A DNA stretch of 64,000 nt from positions 114,865-178,864 of the forward strand of contig JBPCJC010000046.1 in NCBI GenBank assembly GCA_051005695.1. The letters are read 5' to 3'. Every line of letters starts with the position of its first letter. Position 1 is the first letter of the stretch. The DNA is from JACCTI01 sp051005695 (GTDB lineage Bacteria; Verrucomicrobiota; Verrucomicrobiia; Chthoniobacterales; UBA10450). Of this stretch, positions 27,263-36,363 are shown piece by piece. A program made the translations under genes and the position numbers. Below the pieces are notes generated by a model. It was not told the origin of the DNA. It made no database searches and saw nothing but the letters and a program-made list of their open reading frames with translations.

Positions 27263-28568
27263 ACCGCGCCCGCAAACCGCTTCCCGCACTAAAGCTGTGT
27301 TCGAAGCCGAGCAAGAATTCATCGCGCCCGGCGTGCAGACGATTGCGCTGCTTTCGGAGCTGGCGATCGCGCGCGGTGACGGTTGCACGCTGACCGATCT
27401 CGATGGCCGCACCTATCTCGATTTGAATGCCGGGGTTTCCGTGGCGAGTCTCGGCCACGCGCATCCGCGCTACATCGCGGCGTTGACCAGGCAACTACAG
27501 GCGGTCTCCGTCGGCAGTTTCGCCACGGAAGCGCGCGCTGCACTCGTTAGGCTGATTGCCGAACTCGCCCCCGGCGAGCTGAAGCGCACACAGCTTTTCA
27601 GCGGCGGCGCAGAGGCAGTGGAGGCGGCGATTCGTCTGGCACGCTCGTACACGAAGCGCACCGACATCGTCGGTTTCACCGGGGGCTTTCACGGCAAGAC
27701 GGCCGGCGTTTTGCCGCTCTCGGAAGTCGATTGGAAAATGCTCGTCGGTCCGCTGCCGACTGGTCATCACCTCTCGCCGTACGCGGATCCGACACGCTTC
27801 GAAGGTTCCGCGGAAGAATGCCGGCAGGCGGCGATCGAGAAATTGCGCCAGGTAATCGAAGAGGAAATTGCGGGGCGGCCCGCGGCGATCTTGATCGAGC
27901 CGATTCAAGGAACGGCCGGCAACATCGTTCCCCCGCCGGGATTCCTGCGTGATGTCCACGAGGTGGCGCGGGAATATGGCGCGCTTTTGATCGCGGATGA
28001 AATGATCACGGGGTTCGGACGCACCGGGCGCATGTTTGGCTGCAACGCGGACGGTGTGGTCCCCGACATCATGACGCTGGGTAAAGGGATGGCGTCCGGT
28101 TATCCGGTGAGCGCGCTCGTTTCCACGGACGAGATTGTTTCGGCGAAACCATTTTCGCTTCCGAGTGCGTCGTCCTCCAGCTACGGCGGAAATCCCCTCG
28201 CTTCAGCCGCGGCCCTGGTCACAATTGAAACGATCGTGGCCGATCGCTTAGTGGAAAATTCTGCGAGCGTCGGCAGCGCCTTCCGGCGCGGGCTGGAGAA
28301 ACTCGCGGGCGGACACCGTTCGCTCGCCCACATCCGCGGCGAAGGTTTGCTCATCGGCTTCGATCTGGTGGAGGATCAAGCAACGAAGCGGCTGCTGCCG
28401 AAAAACAGATGCGTTGATTTTTTCAAGAGCTGTCTGGCCGAGGGCTTAATTCTCATGGGTTACACGCCACGCGTGCGCGTGCATCCGCCGCTCATCCTAA
28501 CGAGTGCTGAGGTGGAGGTTGCACTGTCCGCGCTGGGCCGTGTCTTGACTGCGTTGGAAGCGGAATAG
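27252..28568 (+). CDS. Class III aminotransferase
   Basis: 438 aa, PLP-dependent fold-type I. Seen: LTDLDGRTYLDLNAGVSVAS, SGGAEAVEAAIRLAR, the GFHGKT segment, EPIQGTAGNIVPP, ADEMITGFGRTGRMF and the PLP lysine in MTLGKGMASGYPVSA. Related enzymes use keto-acids, amino-alcohols or cyclic ketones. The adjacent Gfo/Idh/MocA dehydrogenase gene suggests the classic pairing of oxidation followed by transamination of a sugar or cyclitol. Two 10-base words are inside (27543 exact, 28495 one mismatch). Confidence 0.85.
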   Translation: MLTKPRPQTASRTKAVFEAEQEFIAPGVQTIALLSELAIARGDGCTLTDLDGRTYLDLNAGVSVASLGHAHPRYIAALTRQLQAVSVGSFATEARAALVRLIAELAPGELKRTQLFSGGAEAVEAAIRLARSYTKRTDIVGFTGGFHGKTAGVLPLSEVDWKMLVGPLPTGHHLSPYADPTRFEGSAEECRQAAIEKLRQVIEEEIAGRPAAILIEPIQGTAGNIVPPPGFLRDVHEVAREYGALLIADEMITGFGRTGRMFGCNADGVVPDIMTLGKGMASGYPVSALVSTDEIVSAKPFSLPSASSSSYGGNPLASAAALVTIETIVADRLVENSASVGSAFRRGLEKLAGGHRSLAHIRGEGLLIGFDLVEDQATKRLLPKNRCVDFFKSCLAEGLILMGYTPRVRVHPPLILTSAEVEVALSALGRVLTALEAE

Positions 28569-28572
28569 CAGC

Positions 28573-29556
28573 GTGGTGCGCGGCGCGATTATCGGTTTCG
28601 GGCAGGTCGCGGAGCACGGCCATCTGCCGGGCTACGCGCAAACATCGGAAGTGCAGATCGTCGCGGTGGTCGATCCCGCGGAAGCGCGCCGCGCCCGTGC
28701 GCAGGAGTTGATTCCAGGGGTCGCGACCGTTTCCACCCTCGCAGAGTTGTCCGCGCGGCTGATTGATTTCGTGGATATTTGCACGCCCCCGGCGATGCAT
28801 GGCGAGGCCATCCTGACGGCTTTGGAACACGGATGGGACGTGCTTTGCGAAAAACCGTTGCTGCTCGATTTGGCGGAAATGGAACAGGTGCGCGAGGCCG
28901 CAGCGACGTCCGGCCGTGCGGTCGTGCCGGTGCACAATTGGAAGTACGCACTAGTCGTTAGGCGCGCGACCGCGGCGCTCCGAGCGGGCGCGATCGGCGA
29001 GCTACGGCAGATCGAAATCGAAACGATTCGCACAGAAGATTGCGCGGTGGCGGACCCGGCGCGGCCGAATTGGCGGCGCGACCCGGCGATCGCGGGGGGC
29101 GGGATTCTCACGGATCACGGCTGGCACGCGATCTATCTCGCGCTGCATTGGTTCGGCGATGTGCCAACGGAAGTGAGCGCTATTCTGCGACGCGCTAGTC
29201 CTGCGACCGTCGAAAACGAAGCCCGACTAACTCTCGGGTTTCCAAATGGCGAAGCCCGAATTTTCCTGACTTGGACGGGAGCGCACCGCCGAAACGCGAT
29301 TCGTTTCGTCGGTGAAAAAGCGCGAATGACGATCGATGACGACGTGCTCGAACTCGGAGACGAATCAATCAAGTTTGTCCCCGCGCTCTCGGCCGGCTCG
29401 CATCACCCGGATTGGTTCGCCGCCATGCTACCGGACGTGCTCGCCAGTTTTCGTGAACCCGCCCAGGCGCGCGCCGCCTTCGAGGAAGCGGGTCGTTGTC
29501 TCGCGATTCTGCGCGCCGCCTACGAGACCGCCAGCTGGGAAACCACGACTCGTTAG
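28573..29556 (+). CDS. Gfo/Idh/MocA-family oxidoreductase
   Basis: 327 aa from GTG 28573. N-terminal Rossmann motif AIIGFGQVAEHGHLPG, then the family signature CEKPLLLD and a C-terminal alpha/beta domain (GGGILTDHGWHAIYLAL). Inositol and sugar dehydrogenases belong here. It follows the aminotransferase by 4 bases and ends with its own stop inside the 10-base word at 29549-29558 (last residues TTR, stop TAG). The gene converges with the AONS-family gene. Confidence 0.85.
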   Translation: MVRGAIIGFGQVAEHGHLPGYAQTSEVQIVAVVDPAEARRARAQELIPGVATVSTLAELSARLIDFVDICTPPAMHGEAILTALEHGWDVLCEKPLLLDLAEMEQVREAAATSGRAVVPVHNWKYALVVRRATAALRAGAIGELRQIEIETIRTEDCAVADPARPNWRRDPAIAGGGILTDHGWHAIYLALHWFGDVPTEVSAILRRASPATVENEARLTLGFPNGEARIFLTWTGAHRRNAIRFVGEKARMTIDDDVLELGDESIKFVPALSAGSHHPDWFAAMLPDVLASFREPAQARAAFEEAGRCLAILRAAYETASWETTTR

Positions 29557-29572
29557 GCTACACTCGTTAGGC
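29549..29572 (+). repeat. Two tandem copies of the CTCGTTAGGC word at a convergent gene junction
   Basis: Exact copies at 29549-29558 and 29563-29572, in the same orientation and 14 bases apart start to start. The first supplies the TAG stop of the Gfo/Idh gene. The second is read in the opposite direction as LTS near the C-terminus of the AONS-family gene. Confidence 0.9.
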
Positions 29573-30887
29573 GGGCGGAGTTTTGTTCGCGCACGAACGT
29601 ATCCGAGAGAATGTTCAGAGCTTCGTCCAAGTCGGCGCGTGTATGATTGGCCGTGACGCAGGCGCGGAAGCAAATGCGGTCCTGCGGGACGGCGGGATAA
29701 TCCACCGGCGCGACAAACAAACCGCGCTGCCGTAATTCGTGACCGAGCCGGTACATCCGTCCGCGATCACCAACGATCAGCGGCATGATGTAGGTGGATG
29801 AGGCGCCAGTATCGATGCCGAGGCCGTGCAGTTGCATCCGAAAGTAGTCGGCGTTTTCCCACAGACGCGTGCGCAATTGCGGCTCGCGCTGCGCGATCTC
29901 GAGGGCCTTCAAAATTGCCCCGACAACCACGGTCGGTAGCGCGCAGGAGTAAGTGTAGGAGTGTGCGTAATAACGCAGGTAATCGAGCGTCTCCTTCGGC
30001 CCAGCGACGAAACCACCGAGCGCGCCGAATGCCTTCGAGAACGTTCCGTAAATCATCGGGATGCGATTTTCGACTGCGCAATGCTCGGCCGCGCCACGTC
30101 CGTGTTCGCCACAGGCGAGGATGGAGTGCGCTTCATCGATGAAGACGCTGGCCTCATGCGCTTCGGCCACGGAAAGCAGACGCTCGAGATCGGCGAAGTC
30201 GCCGTCCATCGAATAGATTCCTTCCACGATCACGAGTTGCCGTTTGCCCTTACGCTTTCGCAACGCTTCGTCGAGCGAGGCGGGATCGTTGTGCTCGAAA
30301 CGCCCCAGCCGCGAGCGCGACAGGACCGCGCCGTCGCGCAGGCTCAGATGGGAACGATCATCCATGATGGCGACGTCGCTTTTGCGGAGTAATCCCGAGA
30401 TCACCCCGAGCGCGCCGCCGAAGCCGCTATTGAAAAGCATCGCATCTTCGCGCCCGAGGAAATCTGCGACCGCGCGTTCGAGTTTGCGATGGAGATCGGT
30501 CATGCCGGAAAGCATCGGCGAACCGCACGCGCCCATGCCGTACTTGTTGAGCGCGGCGGCGGCAGCGGCGACCACTTCCGGGTGATTGGCCAGGCCAAGA
30601 TAATTGTAGGAGCAAAGATTGACCACCGACCGCGATTTGCCGTCGTAGTTGAGCGCGGTGCGGGCGTCGGCGCTGTCGAGCAGTTCGGGCTCATAGAGTG
30701 TGGCTTCCCACGCGCCGCCTTTTCGCCATTCGGTGAAGGCGGCCGGCGGGATCAGTGGATCCTTACTATCGCCCACCACGAAGTCCCCCAGGCTAAGTCC
30801 GGCGTTGAATTCGGATTCGCGCTCGGGGATTGGCTCGCCGTTCATCAGGACGAGTTTGGATGGAAGTGGGGACGAACTCAACGCCAT
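29553..30887 (-). CDS. Serine palmitoyltransferase-like AONS-family PLP enzyme
   Basis: 444 aa from ATG at 30887; a GTG at 30932 would add 15 residues. Alpha-oxoamine synthase features: NLCSYNYLGLANHPEV, MGACGSPMLSGM, VEGIYSMDGDFADL, FIDEAHS and the PLP-lysine motif GTFSKAFGALGG. The family includes KBL, BioF, ALAS and serine palmitoyltransferase. The wording (SYNYLGLA, EGIYSMDG, DYLRYYAHSYTYSCALP) looks closer to SPT than to KBL or BioF, and there is an about 65-residue N-terminal extension. In SPT the enzyme condenses serine with acyl-CoA to start sphingoid-base synthesis. The neighbouring GNAT, SDR and CDP-alcohol enzymes fit such a pathway. Confidence 0.68.
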   Translation of the reverse strand: MALSSSPLPSKLVLMNGEPIPERESEFNAGLSLGDFVVGDSKDPLIPPAAFTEWRKGGAWEATLYEPELLDSADARTALNYDGKSRSVVNLCSYNYLGLANHPEVVAAAAAALNKYGMGACGSPMLSGMTDLHRKLERAVADFLGREDAMLFNSGFGGALGVISGLLRKSDVAIMDDRSHLSLRDGAVLSRSRLGRFEHNDPASLDEALRKRKGKRQLVIVEGIYSMDGDFADLERLLSVAEAHEASVFIDEAHSILACGEHGRGAAEHCAVENRIPMIYGTFSKAFGALGGFVAGPKETLDYLRYYAHSYTYSCALPTVVVGAILKALEIAQREPQLRTRLWENADYFRMQLHGLGIDTGASSTYIMPLIVGDRGRMYRLGHELRQRGLFVAPVDYPAVPQDRICFRACVTANHTRADLDEALNILSDTFVREQNSARLTSVA

Positions 30888-31001
30888 TGCTGCCCTAACC
30901 TGCCATCTTTCTGCGATTTTAAAAATCGCCACAAACAGACGCGCCGGCCGGCGTTCGAATCGTCGCTTATCCGCACGAACACGATTCGCCTAACGAGACC
31001 T

Positions 31002-31661
31002 TCAGGCGTTCCCGCGCTTCAATCGACCACGAACCACGACCAAACCAGTCGTTCCGAAGGCGAGAAGAGCGAGCGTGCTCCCGGTCTCCGGCACCGCGGC
31101 TTGACGGTTCGGATCGCGAATCACGTAATCCTGCCCCGGCCCCGTCAGCGCGGTCAAAATCGCCATCGGCCCCGTGTAAGTCGTCACCTGAGTGAGGAGC
31201 GCACCGGCGCCGTAATCGAATCCGAGGAGGGAAAAATTCGAGCCGCCGACAATTTCCCAAAGCGCAATTTGGAAGCCTGCCGCTTGCGACGCGGTCATGC
31301 TTGGAGAGTAAGCCATCCCCCAAAGTCTGCTGATCAGGAGGGCCTTGTCCGCGCCCATCGTGCCCGGGGGCTTGGGTGCGAGCGCGAGACTCGTAAAGGA
31401 ATAACCGGTTGAACTCGACAGACTGAAATGAAAGGGATCGATGCAGAATGCGTTTGTGGCCAGGCCGTCGACGAGCAATTGATTGATCCCCGCAAGCACC
31501 GGGCCGGTATAAGTGCCACTCGGCGTATTGATGCCGGTCACGGAAATGTTGACGACGTGATAGGGAGTAATCCCGACTTCTTGGACGAGGATGGCTTGCG
31601 CTGGGATGGCGGCACCGACGAGCGAAGCAAGGAGTGCCAGATGGCTCATATGGAATTTCAT
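31002..31661 (-). CDS. Exported protein with VPETGSTLALL (VPDSG/PEP-CTERM-type) sorting signal
   Basis: 219 aa. It has a signal peptide (LALLASLVGAAIPAQA), a beta-rich middle of unknown function (FQIALWEIVGGSNF resembles Thioester/PEP-CTERM host proteins) and a C-terminal tripartite tail: VPETGSTLALL, a hydrophobic helix, and Arg/Lys (VVVRGRLKR). Such tails direct processing by an exosortase. An exact 10-base word (30988-30997) lies just downstream of the stop. Confidence 0.75.
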   Translation of the reverse strand: MKFHMSHLALLASLVGAAIPAQAILVQEVGITPYHVVNISVTGINTPSGTYTGPVLAGINQLLVDGLATNAFCIDPFHFSLSSSTGYSFTSLALAPKPPGTMGADKALLISRLWGMAYSPSMTASQAAGFQIALWEIVGGSNFSLLGFDYGAGALLTQVTTYTGPMAILTALTGPGQDYVIRDPNRQAAVPETGSTLALLAFGTTGLVVVRGRLKRGNA

Positions 31662-31842
31662 ACGCGCTATGGTTTATCTGAGTCGACCCACAAAAGGCAA
31701 GCATTTTTTGATAATATCAGTGCGGACTATATTATCCATACAGTCCTCGGTCCCGCGTCATCCCAAATTTCTCAGGCGTGCGAAAACACTGCCGCCGGCA
31801 TCGACCGCTATCCCCGCGACGCAGCGGAACTTCCAAACATGA

Positions 31843-31918
31843 TGGCGACCCTAACGGGATTCGAACCCGTGTTACCGCCGTGAAAGGGCGGTGTCCTAGG
31901 CCACTGGACGATAGGGTC
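31843..31918 (-). tRNA. tRNA-Glu (anticodon UUC)
   Basis: On the reverse strand a full cloverleaf can be drawn: acceptor GACCCTA pairs with TAGGGTC, the anticodon stem CCGCC/GGCGG closes the loop CTTTCAC with anticodon TTC, and the T-arm is CGGGTTCGAATCCCG. Discriminator G and an encoded CCA (31843-31845) follow. About 180 bases separate it from the upstream gene and 56 from the waaA stop. Confidence 0.95.
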
Positions 31919-31974
31919 GGAAGCCGGGCAATATCAGAAGCGCCATCGCGCCTTGCAAGTTATTTGGCGCCGCT

Positions 31975-33285
31975 TCAGCGATCATCGCGCGGCTGCGCGC
32001 CTAACGAAAGCAACAACTTTGCCGTCCGCGCAGTCGCGCCGCGATGGACTGCCAGCACACGCTCCGCATTTGCCACCAAGCGTTCCGCCGACGCCGGCTC
32101 GCGGAGTAATTCCGCGACACGTCCACGAAGCTCTTCGGCATTGCGGATTTCCAGCGCGGCTCCGTTCGCCAAGAGACTCCACGCGAGGGTGGCAAAGTTT
32201 TCCATGTGCGGCCCGAAGACAACCGGCTTGCCGGACAGAATCGGTTCCACCGGGTTTTGTCCGCCGTGAGCGCTCAGACTCTTGCCGATGAAAACCGCGG
32301 TCGCGACGCTATACCAATTCCGGAGTTCGCCAGTGGTGTCGAGCAGCAGGCAATCGGGAATCGACGCCGCGCTCGCTTGCGGAGAGTGGCTGCGCAAGGC
32401 GATCTTCAAGCCCAGTGTTTCCAGCTGCTCGCGTATCTCCGCGGTTCGCTCCGCGTGACGCGCGGCGATGATCAAAACCAACTCCGGGAACTCCGCGCGC
32501 AACTCCTGGAAAACCCGCGCGAGAATTATTTCCTCGCCCGGATGTGTGCTGCCGCCGAAAAGAACCGGCCGGCGCGAATCAATTCCAAAACCGCGCAGGA
32601 TCTCCGCGGGCACGACCGACGTTTCAGGTTCTTCCACCGGGTCGTATTTGATGCTGCCAACGAGTGCGATCCGGTTTCGATCGACACCGAGATTCGCCCA
32701 ACGCTCGAGGTCCACAGCTTCCTGCGCGCAGACCAAATCCAGACACCGAAATGTGGGCGCGACGATGGCGCGGAAGCGCCGAAAGCGCCGCTCCGATCGC
32801 GCGGATAATCGAGCATTCACCAGCGCAATCGGGATGCGGCGATGGCGCGCTTCCGCGGCGATGTTCGGCCAGACTTCCGCTTCGACGAGGATAATGCGCT
32901 GCGGGCGAATCAGACGCAACGCGCGGTGCACGATCGGCCAAAAATCTAGCGGGTTGTACAAGACTTCCATCCACTTGATCGCCTCGTTTTCCGCGACGGC
33001 GAAACCTGTGGTCGTGGTGGTGGTAAGGACACAATAAAAGCTCGGATCGAGTGCGCGTAATTCCTTCGCGAGCTTCAACGCGATCGCCACTTCACCCACG
33101 CTGACCGCATGAATCCAGGTGCGCGCTTGCGCTCCGATTCTTCGGCGCACTTCTGGTCGATAAATCGCGAAACGCTGGCCGAAGTTGCGCCGATAATTTC
33201 CGCGCCGCCGCATCTTCAAAAGATAGTCGGGCAGGAAAAAAAGCAGCACGACCGGAAAGAGCAGATTGTAGAGCAGCCGGATCAT
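31975..33285 (-). CDS. waaA: 3-deoxy-D-manno-octulosonic acid (Kdo) transferase
   Basis: 436 aa. An N-terminal membrane anchor is followed by WIHAVSVGEVAIALKLAKEL and VLTTTTTTGF, typical of WaaA/KdtA, and the C-terminal GT-B half has FGGSTHPGEE and GGQNPVEPILSGKPVVFGP. Transfers Kdo to lipid A precursor at the inner membrane, implying an LPS-type outer membrane. Overlaps rsmD by 4 bases. A 10-base-word copy (31999, one mismatch) lies near the C-terminus, read SLG. Confidence 0.93.
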   Translation of the reverse strand: MIRLLYNLLFPVVLLFFLPDYLLKMRRRGNYRRNFGQRFAIYRPEVRRRIGAQARTWIHAVSVGEVAIALKLAKELRALDPSFYCVLTTTTTTGFAVAENEAIKWMEVLYNPLDFWPIVHRALRLIRPQRIILVEAEVWPNIAAEARHRRIPIALVNARLSARSERRFRRFRAIVAPTFRCLDLVCAQEAVDLERWANLGVDRNRIALVGSIKYDPVEEPETSVVPAEILRGFGIDSRRPVLFGGSTHPGEEIILARVFQELRAEFPELVLIIAARHAERTAEIREQLETLGLKIALRSHSPQASAASIPDCLLLDTTGELRNWYSVATAVFIGKSLSAHGGQNPVEPILSGKPVVFGPHMENFATLAWSLLANGAALEIRNAEELRGRVAELLREPASAERLVANAERVLAVHRGATARTAKLLLSLGAQPRDDR

Positions 33286-33863
33286 TCGGCTTCGGTCATG
33301 CGATCATTCCGCGGCGCGGCGTGCTCCAAGAACAACACTTCCGTCGCGCCATAGGTTTTCGCGCGTGCCACCTGCCAGATGGTGGCAAAGACTCCCTCGC
33401 CGGGGCGTTTTTCGAGCACGAAAGTTCCAGAAGGCTCGAGCAACTCCGCCAGCCGTTTATTTTCCAGCAGCATCCTGGTGAACACCCCGCCACTCTTGGA
33501 TTTTTCATACGGCGGATCGGCAAAAATAAGATCGAACCTCTCGTTAGGCGAGCCGGCCGCGAGAAAGGCAAAAACTTCCTGGCGGCGAATTGTCCCGCGC
33601 ACTTTTGTCCGCCGAAAATTGCGCTCGATCGCTGCCGCGGCCGCAAGATTGTCCTCCACAAAAACTGCGGAGGCCGCCCCGCGACTGAGCGCTTCGATCC
33701 CGAGCGCACCGGTGCCGGCGAAGAGATCGAGCACGCGCGCGCCGATGACCTCATCACCGAGGCTGGAAAAAATTGCCGCCTTCACTCGATCCATCGTCGG
33801 CCGGATATCGGACTTGGGCACATCGAGCCGAAGACCGCCGGCGCTTCCGGCGATCACTCTCAT
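33282..33863 (-). CDS. rsmD: 16S rRNA (guanine966-N2)-methyltransferase
   Basis: 193 aa. RsmD start MRVIAGSAGGLRLDVP, SAM-binding VLDLFAGTGALGIEALSRGA and the catalytic FADPPYEKS (DPPY). Methylates G966 of 16S rRNA. It sits between the AsmA-like gene and waaA with 4-base overlaps on both sides. The exact 10-base word is at 33540, read PNE. Confidence 0.93.
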   Translation of the reverse strand: MRVIAGSAGGLRLDVPKSDIRPTMDRVKAAIFSSLGDEVIGARVLDLFAGTGALGIEALSRGAASAVFVEDNLAAAAAIERNFRRTKVRGTIRRQEVFAFLAAGSPNERFDLIFADPPYEKSKSGGVFTRMLLENKRLAELLEPSGTFVLEKRPGEGVFATIWQVARAKTYGATEVLFLEHAAPRNDRMTEAE

Positions 33864-35443
33864 GGCGTGGGCAGCGCGGCCGGGGAATCGGGTGCAAGCG
33901 CCGGCTCGGCCGGTGTCTCCAACTCGCCCGGCGGCGCCCGCGGACTGGTCGGTGCAGCCGGTAATGGTGCCGCCTCCAGGATTTTCTTTTTGCGCAAACG
34001 ATGCTCGCGACTGCCGCCTAACAAGCTGTTGATCACGCCGCCAAGATCGTTCAGATCGTGGCCGACCAGTTTCGCCATCAGGTTCGTCTTCGGTCGCTCC
34101 AGCGTTCCGGTAACCTGGAAACCAACCGCGGCGAAACCCGCCTCTGCGATTGGCCGAAAATGCTCGCGCAAGCCGCCGAAGAGTTGGCCACGAATTCTTT
34201 CGCTGATCGCCAGTTGCGATTCGAGTTTCATCCGCCCGCGAAAATCAATCGTCCCGTTCGCCGACAAGCGGATGTTCGGCGAAGCCAACAACAATTCATC
34301 GACCATGATTACGTCCGGCTCGATGTGAAATTTCATTTCGGCTTGATCGAGGTGCAGTTGGTTGAGTTCGTCGATTTGCAGTAATTGCCCGAGCGCCACC
34401 AAGAGGTTCAATTGCCGCACTTCGCCGTCGCGTAAATAAATTTCCCCAGCGCCCGCGAGTGCGTTCGGGTTCGCGGTCTTGCCAGTCGCTTCGAGCCGGC
34501 CTTCGATCCGGCCCTGCACCATGCCTTGGGGTCCGCCCGCTTCGGTCACGACCCGGTCGGCCTGCAATTCGTGGAACGCGACTTTCGCGGTGAAAGGCGA
34601 ATCCGCTTCCGACGGGCGAACGGAAAATTCTCCGGTAATTTGCCCGCCGCCCGCGTGCGCGGTGATCTTCGAAAAACTGAGCTGCGCCGGGTCGTAGATC
34701 ACCGGCGACTTGAGCTCGTTGAGAAAAAAACGATCGCGCAAAGAGATCCGGGCAATACTGGCGTCGCCTCGGAGCTCGTTGGAATTTCGCAAACTGGAGC
34801 GAAAATGAACGCCCTCAAAAGTCGCCACCGGCCGGCCGGTCATGTCGAGGAAATGAAAATTCCCACCGGTCAATTTCACGCGCTTAACTTCGGGCGTGAA
34901 TCCGCTCGCCGCGTTTTCCTCCGCGTTGGCGGGCTTCGAATTCGCGGCCGGCGCGACGCCGGTTTGCGCAGTGGCGGCGGCGGAATTCCCCGACACCGCC
35001 GCGGCGGGTGGATTCACCGGCGGTTGCGCGGGCGTTGCTGGTTCTTCCGGAATCGGCCTTGAGGGCAGGCGCCATTTTCCATTCTTGTTTTGCGCCCAAA
35101 CGACGTTCGGATTGACCAGCGCGATCTCGTTAATGATCAAACGCCCGGAGAAAATCGAGCCCAACCGAACGCGCAAACGAAAGGTATCGGCGCGCAAAAA
35201 ATCGCCCGCAGCCGCTTCATCCCCCTGAGGCATGGTGATGCCTGTGAGCTTGAGCCCGAACCACGGCGTCACGCTGATCCTGCGGATCTTCAGGGTCGTC
35301 CCGAGCCGCTGGCTGAGTTCCTGCTGAATCCTCTCTTGTGTCCCGTGCGACTGCACATACAGATTCACCGCCAGCAAAGCCATGGCCAGAAGCGCGACGA
35401 GCGCGCCCGCAGAAATAAGGGCGATTCGCCACAGCTTTTTCAC
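33860..35443 (-). CDS. AsmA-family protein
   Basis: 527 aa. One N-terminal transmembrane helix (LISAGALVALLAMALLAVNLYV), then ISVTPWFGLKLTGI, typical of AsmA-like proteins, with a long beta-rich periplasmic region and a C-terminal Pro/Ala-rich tail. AsmA/TamB-type proteins are implicated in lipid transport between the membranes. Coupled to rsmD and waaA, which supports an envelope-biogenesis operon. A disordered Ala/Pro/Asn insert (about residues 120-180) is visible. Confidence 0.82.
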   Translation of the reverse strand: MKKLWRIALISAGALVALLAMALLAVNLYVQSHGTQERIQQELSQRLGTTLKIRRISVTPWFGLKLTGITMPQGDEAAAGDFLRADTFRLRVRLGSIFSGRLIINEIALVNPNVVWAQNKNGKWRLPSRPIPEEPATPAQPPVNPPAAAVSGNSAAATAQTGVAPAANSKPANAEENAASGFTPEVKRVKLTGGNFHFLDMTGRPVATFEGVHFRSSLRNSNELRGDASIARISLRDRFFLNELKSPVIYDPAQLSFSKITAHAGGGQITGEFSVRPSEADSPFTAKVAFHELQADRVVTEAGGPQGMVQGRIEGRLEATGKTANPNALAGAGEIYLRDGEVRQLNLLVALGQLLQIDELNQLHLDQAEMKFHIEPDVIMVDELLLASPNIRLSANGTIDFRGRMKLESQLAISERIRGQLFGGLREHFRPIAEAGFAAVGFQVTGTLERPKTNLMAKLVGHDLNDLGGVINSLLGGSREHRLRKKKILEAAPLPAAPTSPRAPPGELETPAEPALAPDSPAALPTP

Positions 35444-35499
35444 CCGGCAAGGTTACGCAGCGCCCGTTTGAAGCAAAGATAAAGGCCCACGCAGAGAGC

Positions 35500-36363
35500 T
35501 TGAAAAACACCCTCGTCATCCTCAATCCCGCGGCTCGCGGCGAGCGCGCTTATCGTTTGCGCGCGCGCGTCGAAGCGCTCACCAGCGGAGCGGTTTTGCG
35601 TTCAACTTCTACCTGGGGCGAAGCCGAATCGCTCGCGCGCGCCGCGGTCGAGGAAGGATTCGATAACGTGGTCGCGGCCGGCGGCGACGGCACCGTCAAC
35701 GAAGTCGTAAACGGTATCGCCGGCACCGATGCCGCGCTCGGCCTTCTGCCACTCGGCACGATGAACGTCTTCGCCACCGAACTCGGCCTGCCCGGCAACG
35801 ATCTCGGGCGTTGCTGGGAAATCATCCAGAACGCGCAAACCCGCCGCGTCGATCTCCCGAGCGCGAATGGAAAACATTTCGTCCAGCTCGCCGGCGTCGG
35901 CTTCGACGCGCAGGTGGTGAAAGAAACCAGCCTCGCGCTCAAGCGCAGTTTCGGCCCGCTCAGTTATATCATGTCGGCCGCACAGATCGCCGCCCGTCAA
36001 CCACCGCGTTTACGGATCGAATCCGCCGACGCGGTCACCGAAGAAGGCTCGTTCGTCCTCGTCGGCAACGGCCGGCTTTACGGCGGACGTTTCCCGTTTT
36101 TCAAACAAGCGGTGCTCGATGATGGCCTGCTCGACGTCCTCGTCTTCAAACGCCTGAACTACGTCGAGATCATTCGCTACCTGCAGGACGTAATCTTCAG
36201 TTCCCAAATCACCTCGCCGGAAGTGGAATATTTTCAAACCAGCGCGCTCCGGGTGACGAGCGAAACCGACGTCCCGGTGGAAGTCGACGGCGAGCTGATC
36301 GGCAATTGCCCGGTGGAATTTAAAATTCTCAACCGCGGCTTGCGCGTCTGCGTGCCGGCCTGA
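35500..36363 (+). CDS. Diacylglycerol/sphingosine kinase family protein
   Basis: 287 aa from TTG 35500. LVILNPAARG, AAGGDGTVNEVVNG (GGDGT catalytic loop), LGLLPLGTMNVFA and a C-terminal beta-sandwich (VDGELIGNCPVEFKIL). The family phosphorylates diacylglycerol, sphingoid bases or ceramides, or yields related lipid phosphates. Given the SPT-like gene 5 kb away, a sphingoid/ceramide kinase role is conceivable, but plain DAG kinase activity is equally possible. Confidence 0.85.
   Translation: MKNTLVILNPAARGERAYRLRARVEALTSGAVLRSTSTWGEAESLARAAVEEGFDNVVAAGGDGTVNEVVNGIAGTDAALGLLPLGTMNVFATELGLPGNDLGRCWEIIQNAQTRRVDLPSANGKHFVQLAGVGFDAQVVKETSLALKRSFGPLSYIMSAAQIAARQPPRLRIESADAVTEEGSFVLVGNGRLYGGRFPFFKQAVLDDGLLDVLVFKRLNYVEIIRYLQDVIFSSQITSPEVEYFQTSALRVTSETDVPVEVDGELIGNCPVEFKILNRGLRVCVPA

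Noticed and set aside
31843..31918. CTAACGGGA inside the tRNA gene as a copy of the 10-base word
   Set aside because: It is part of the conserved T-arm and acceptor of tRNA-Glu and matches the word only by chance (CCTAACGGGA, not GCCTAACGAG).
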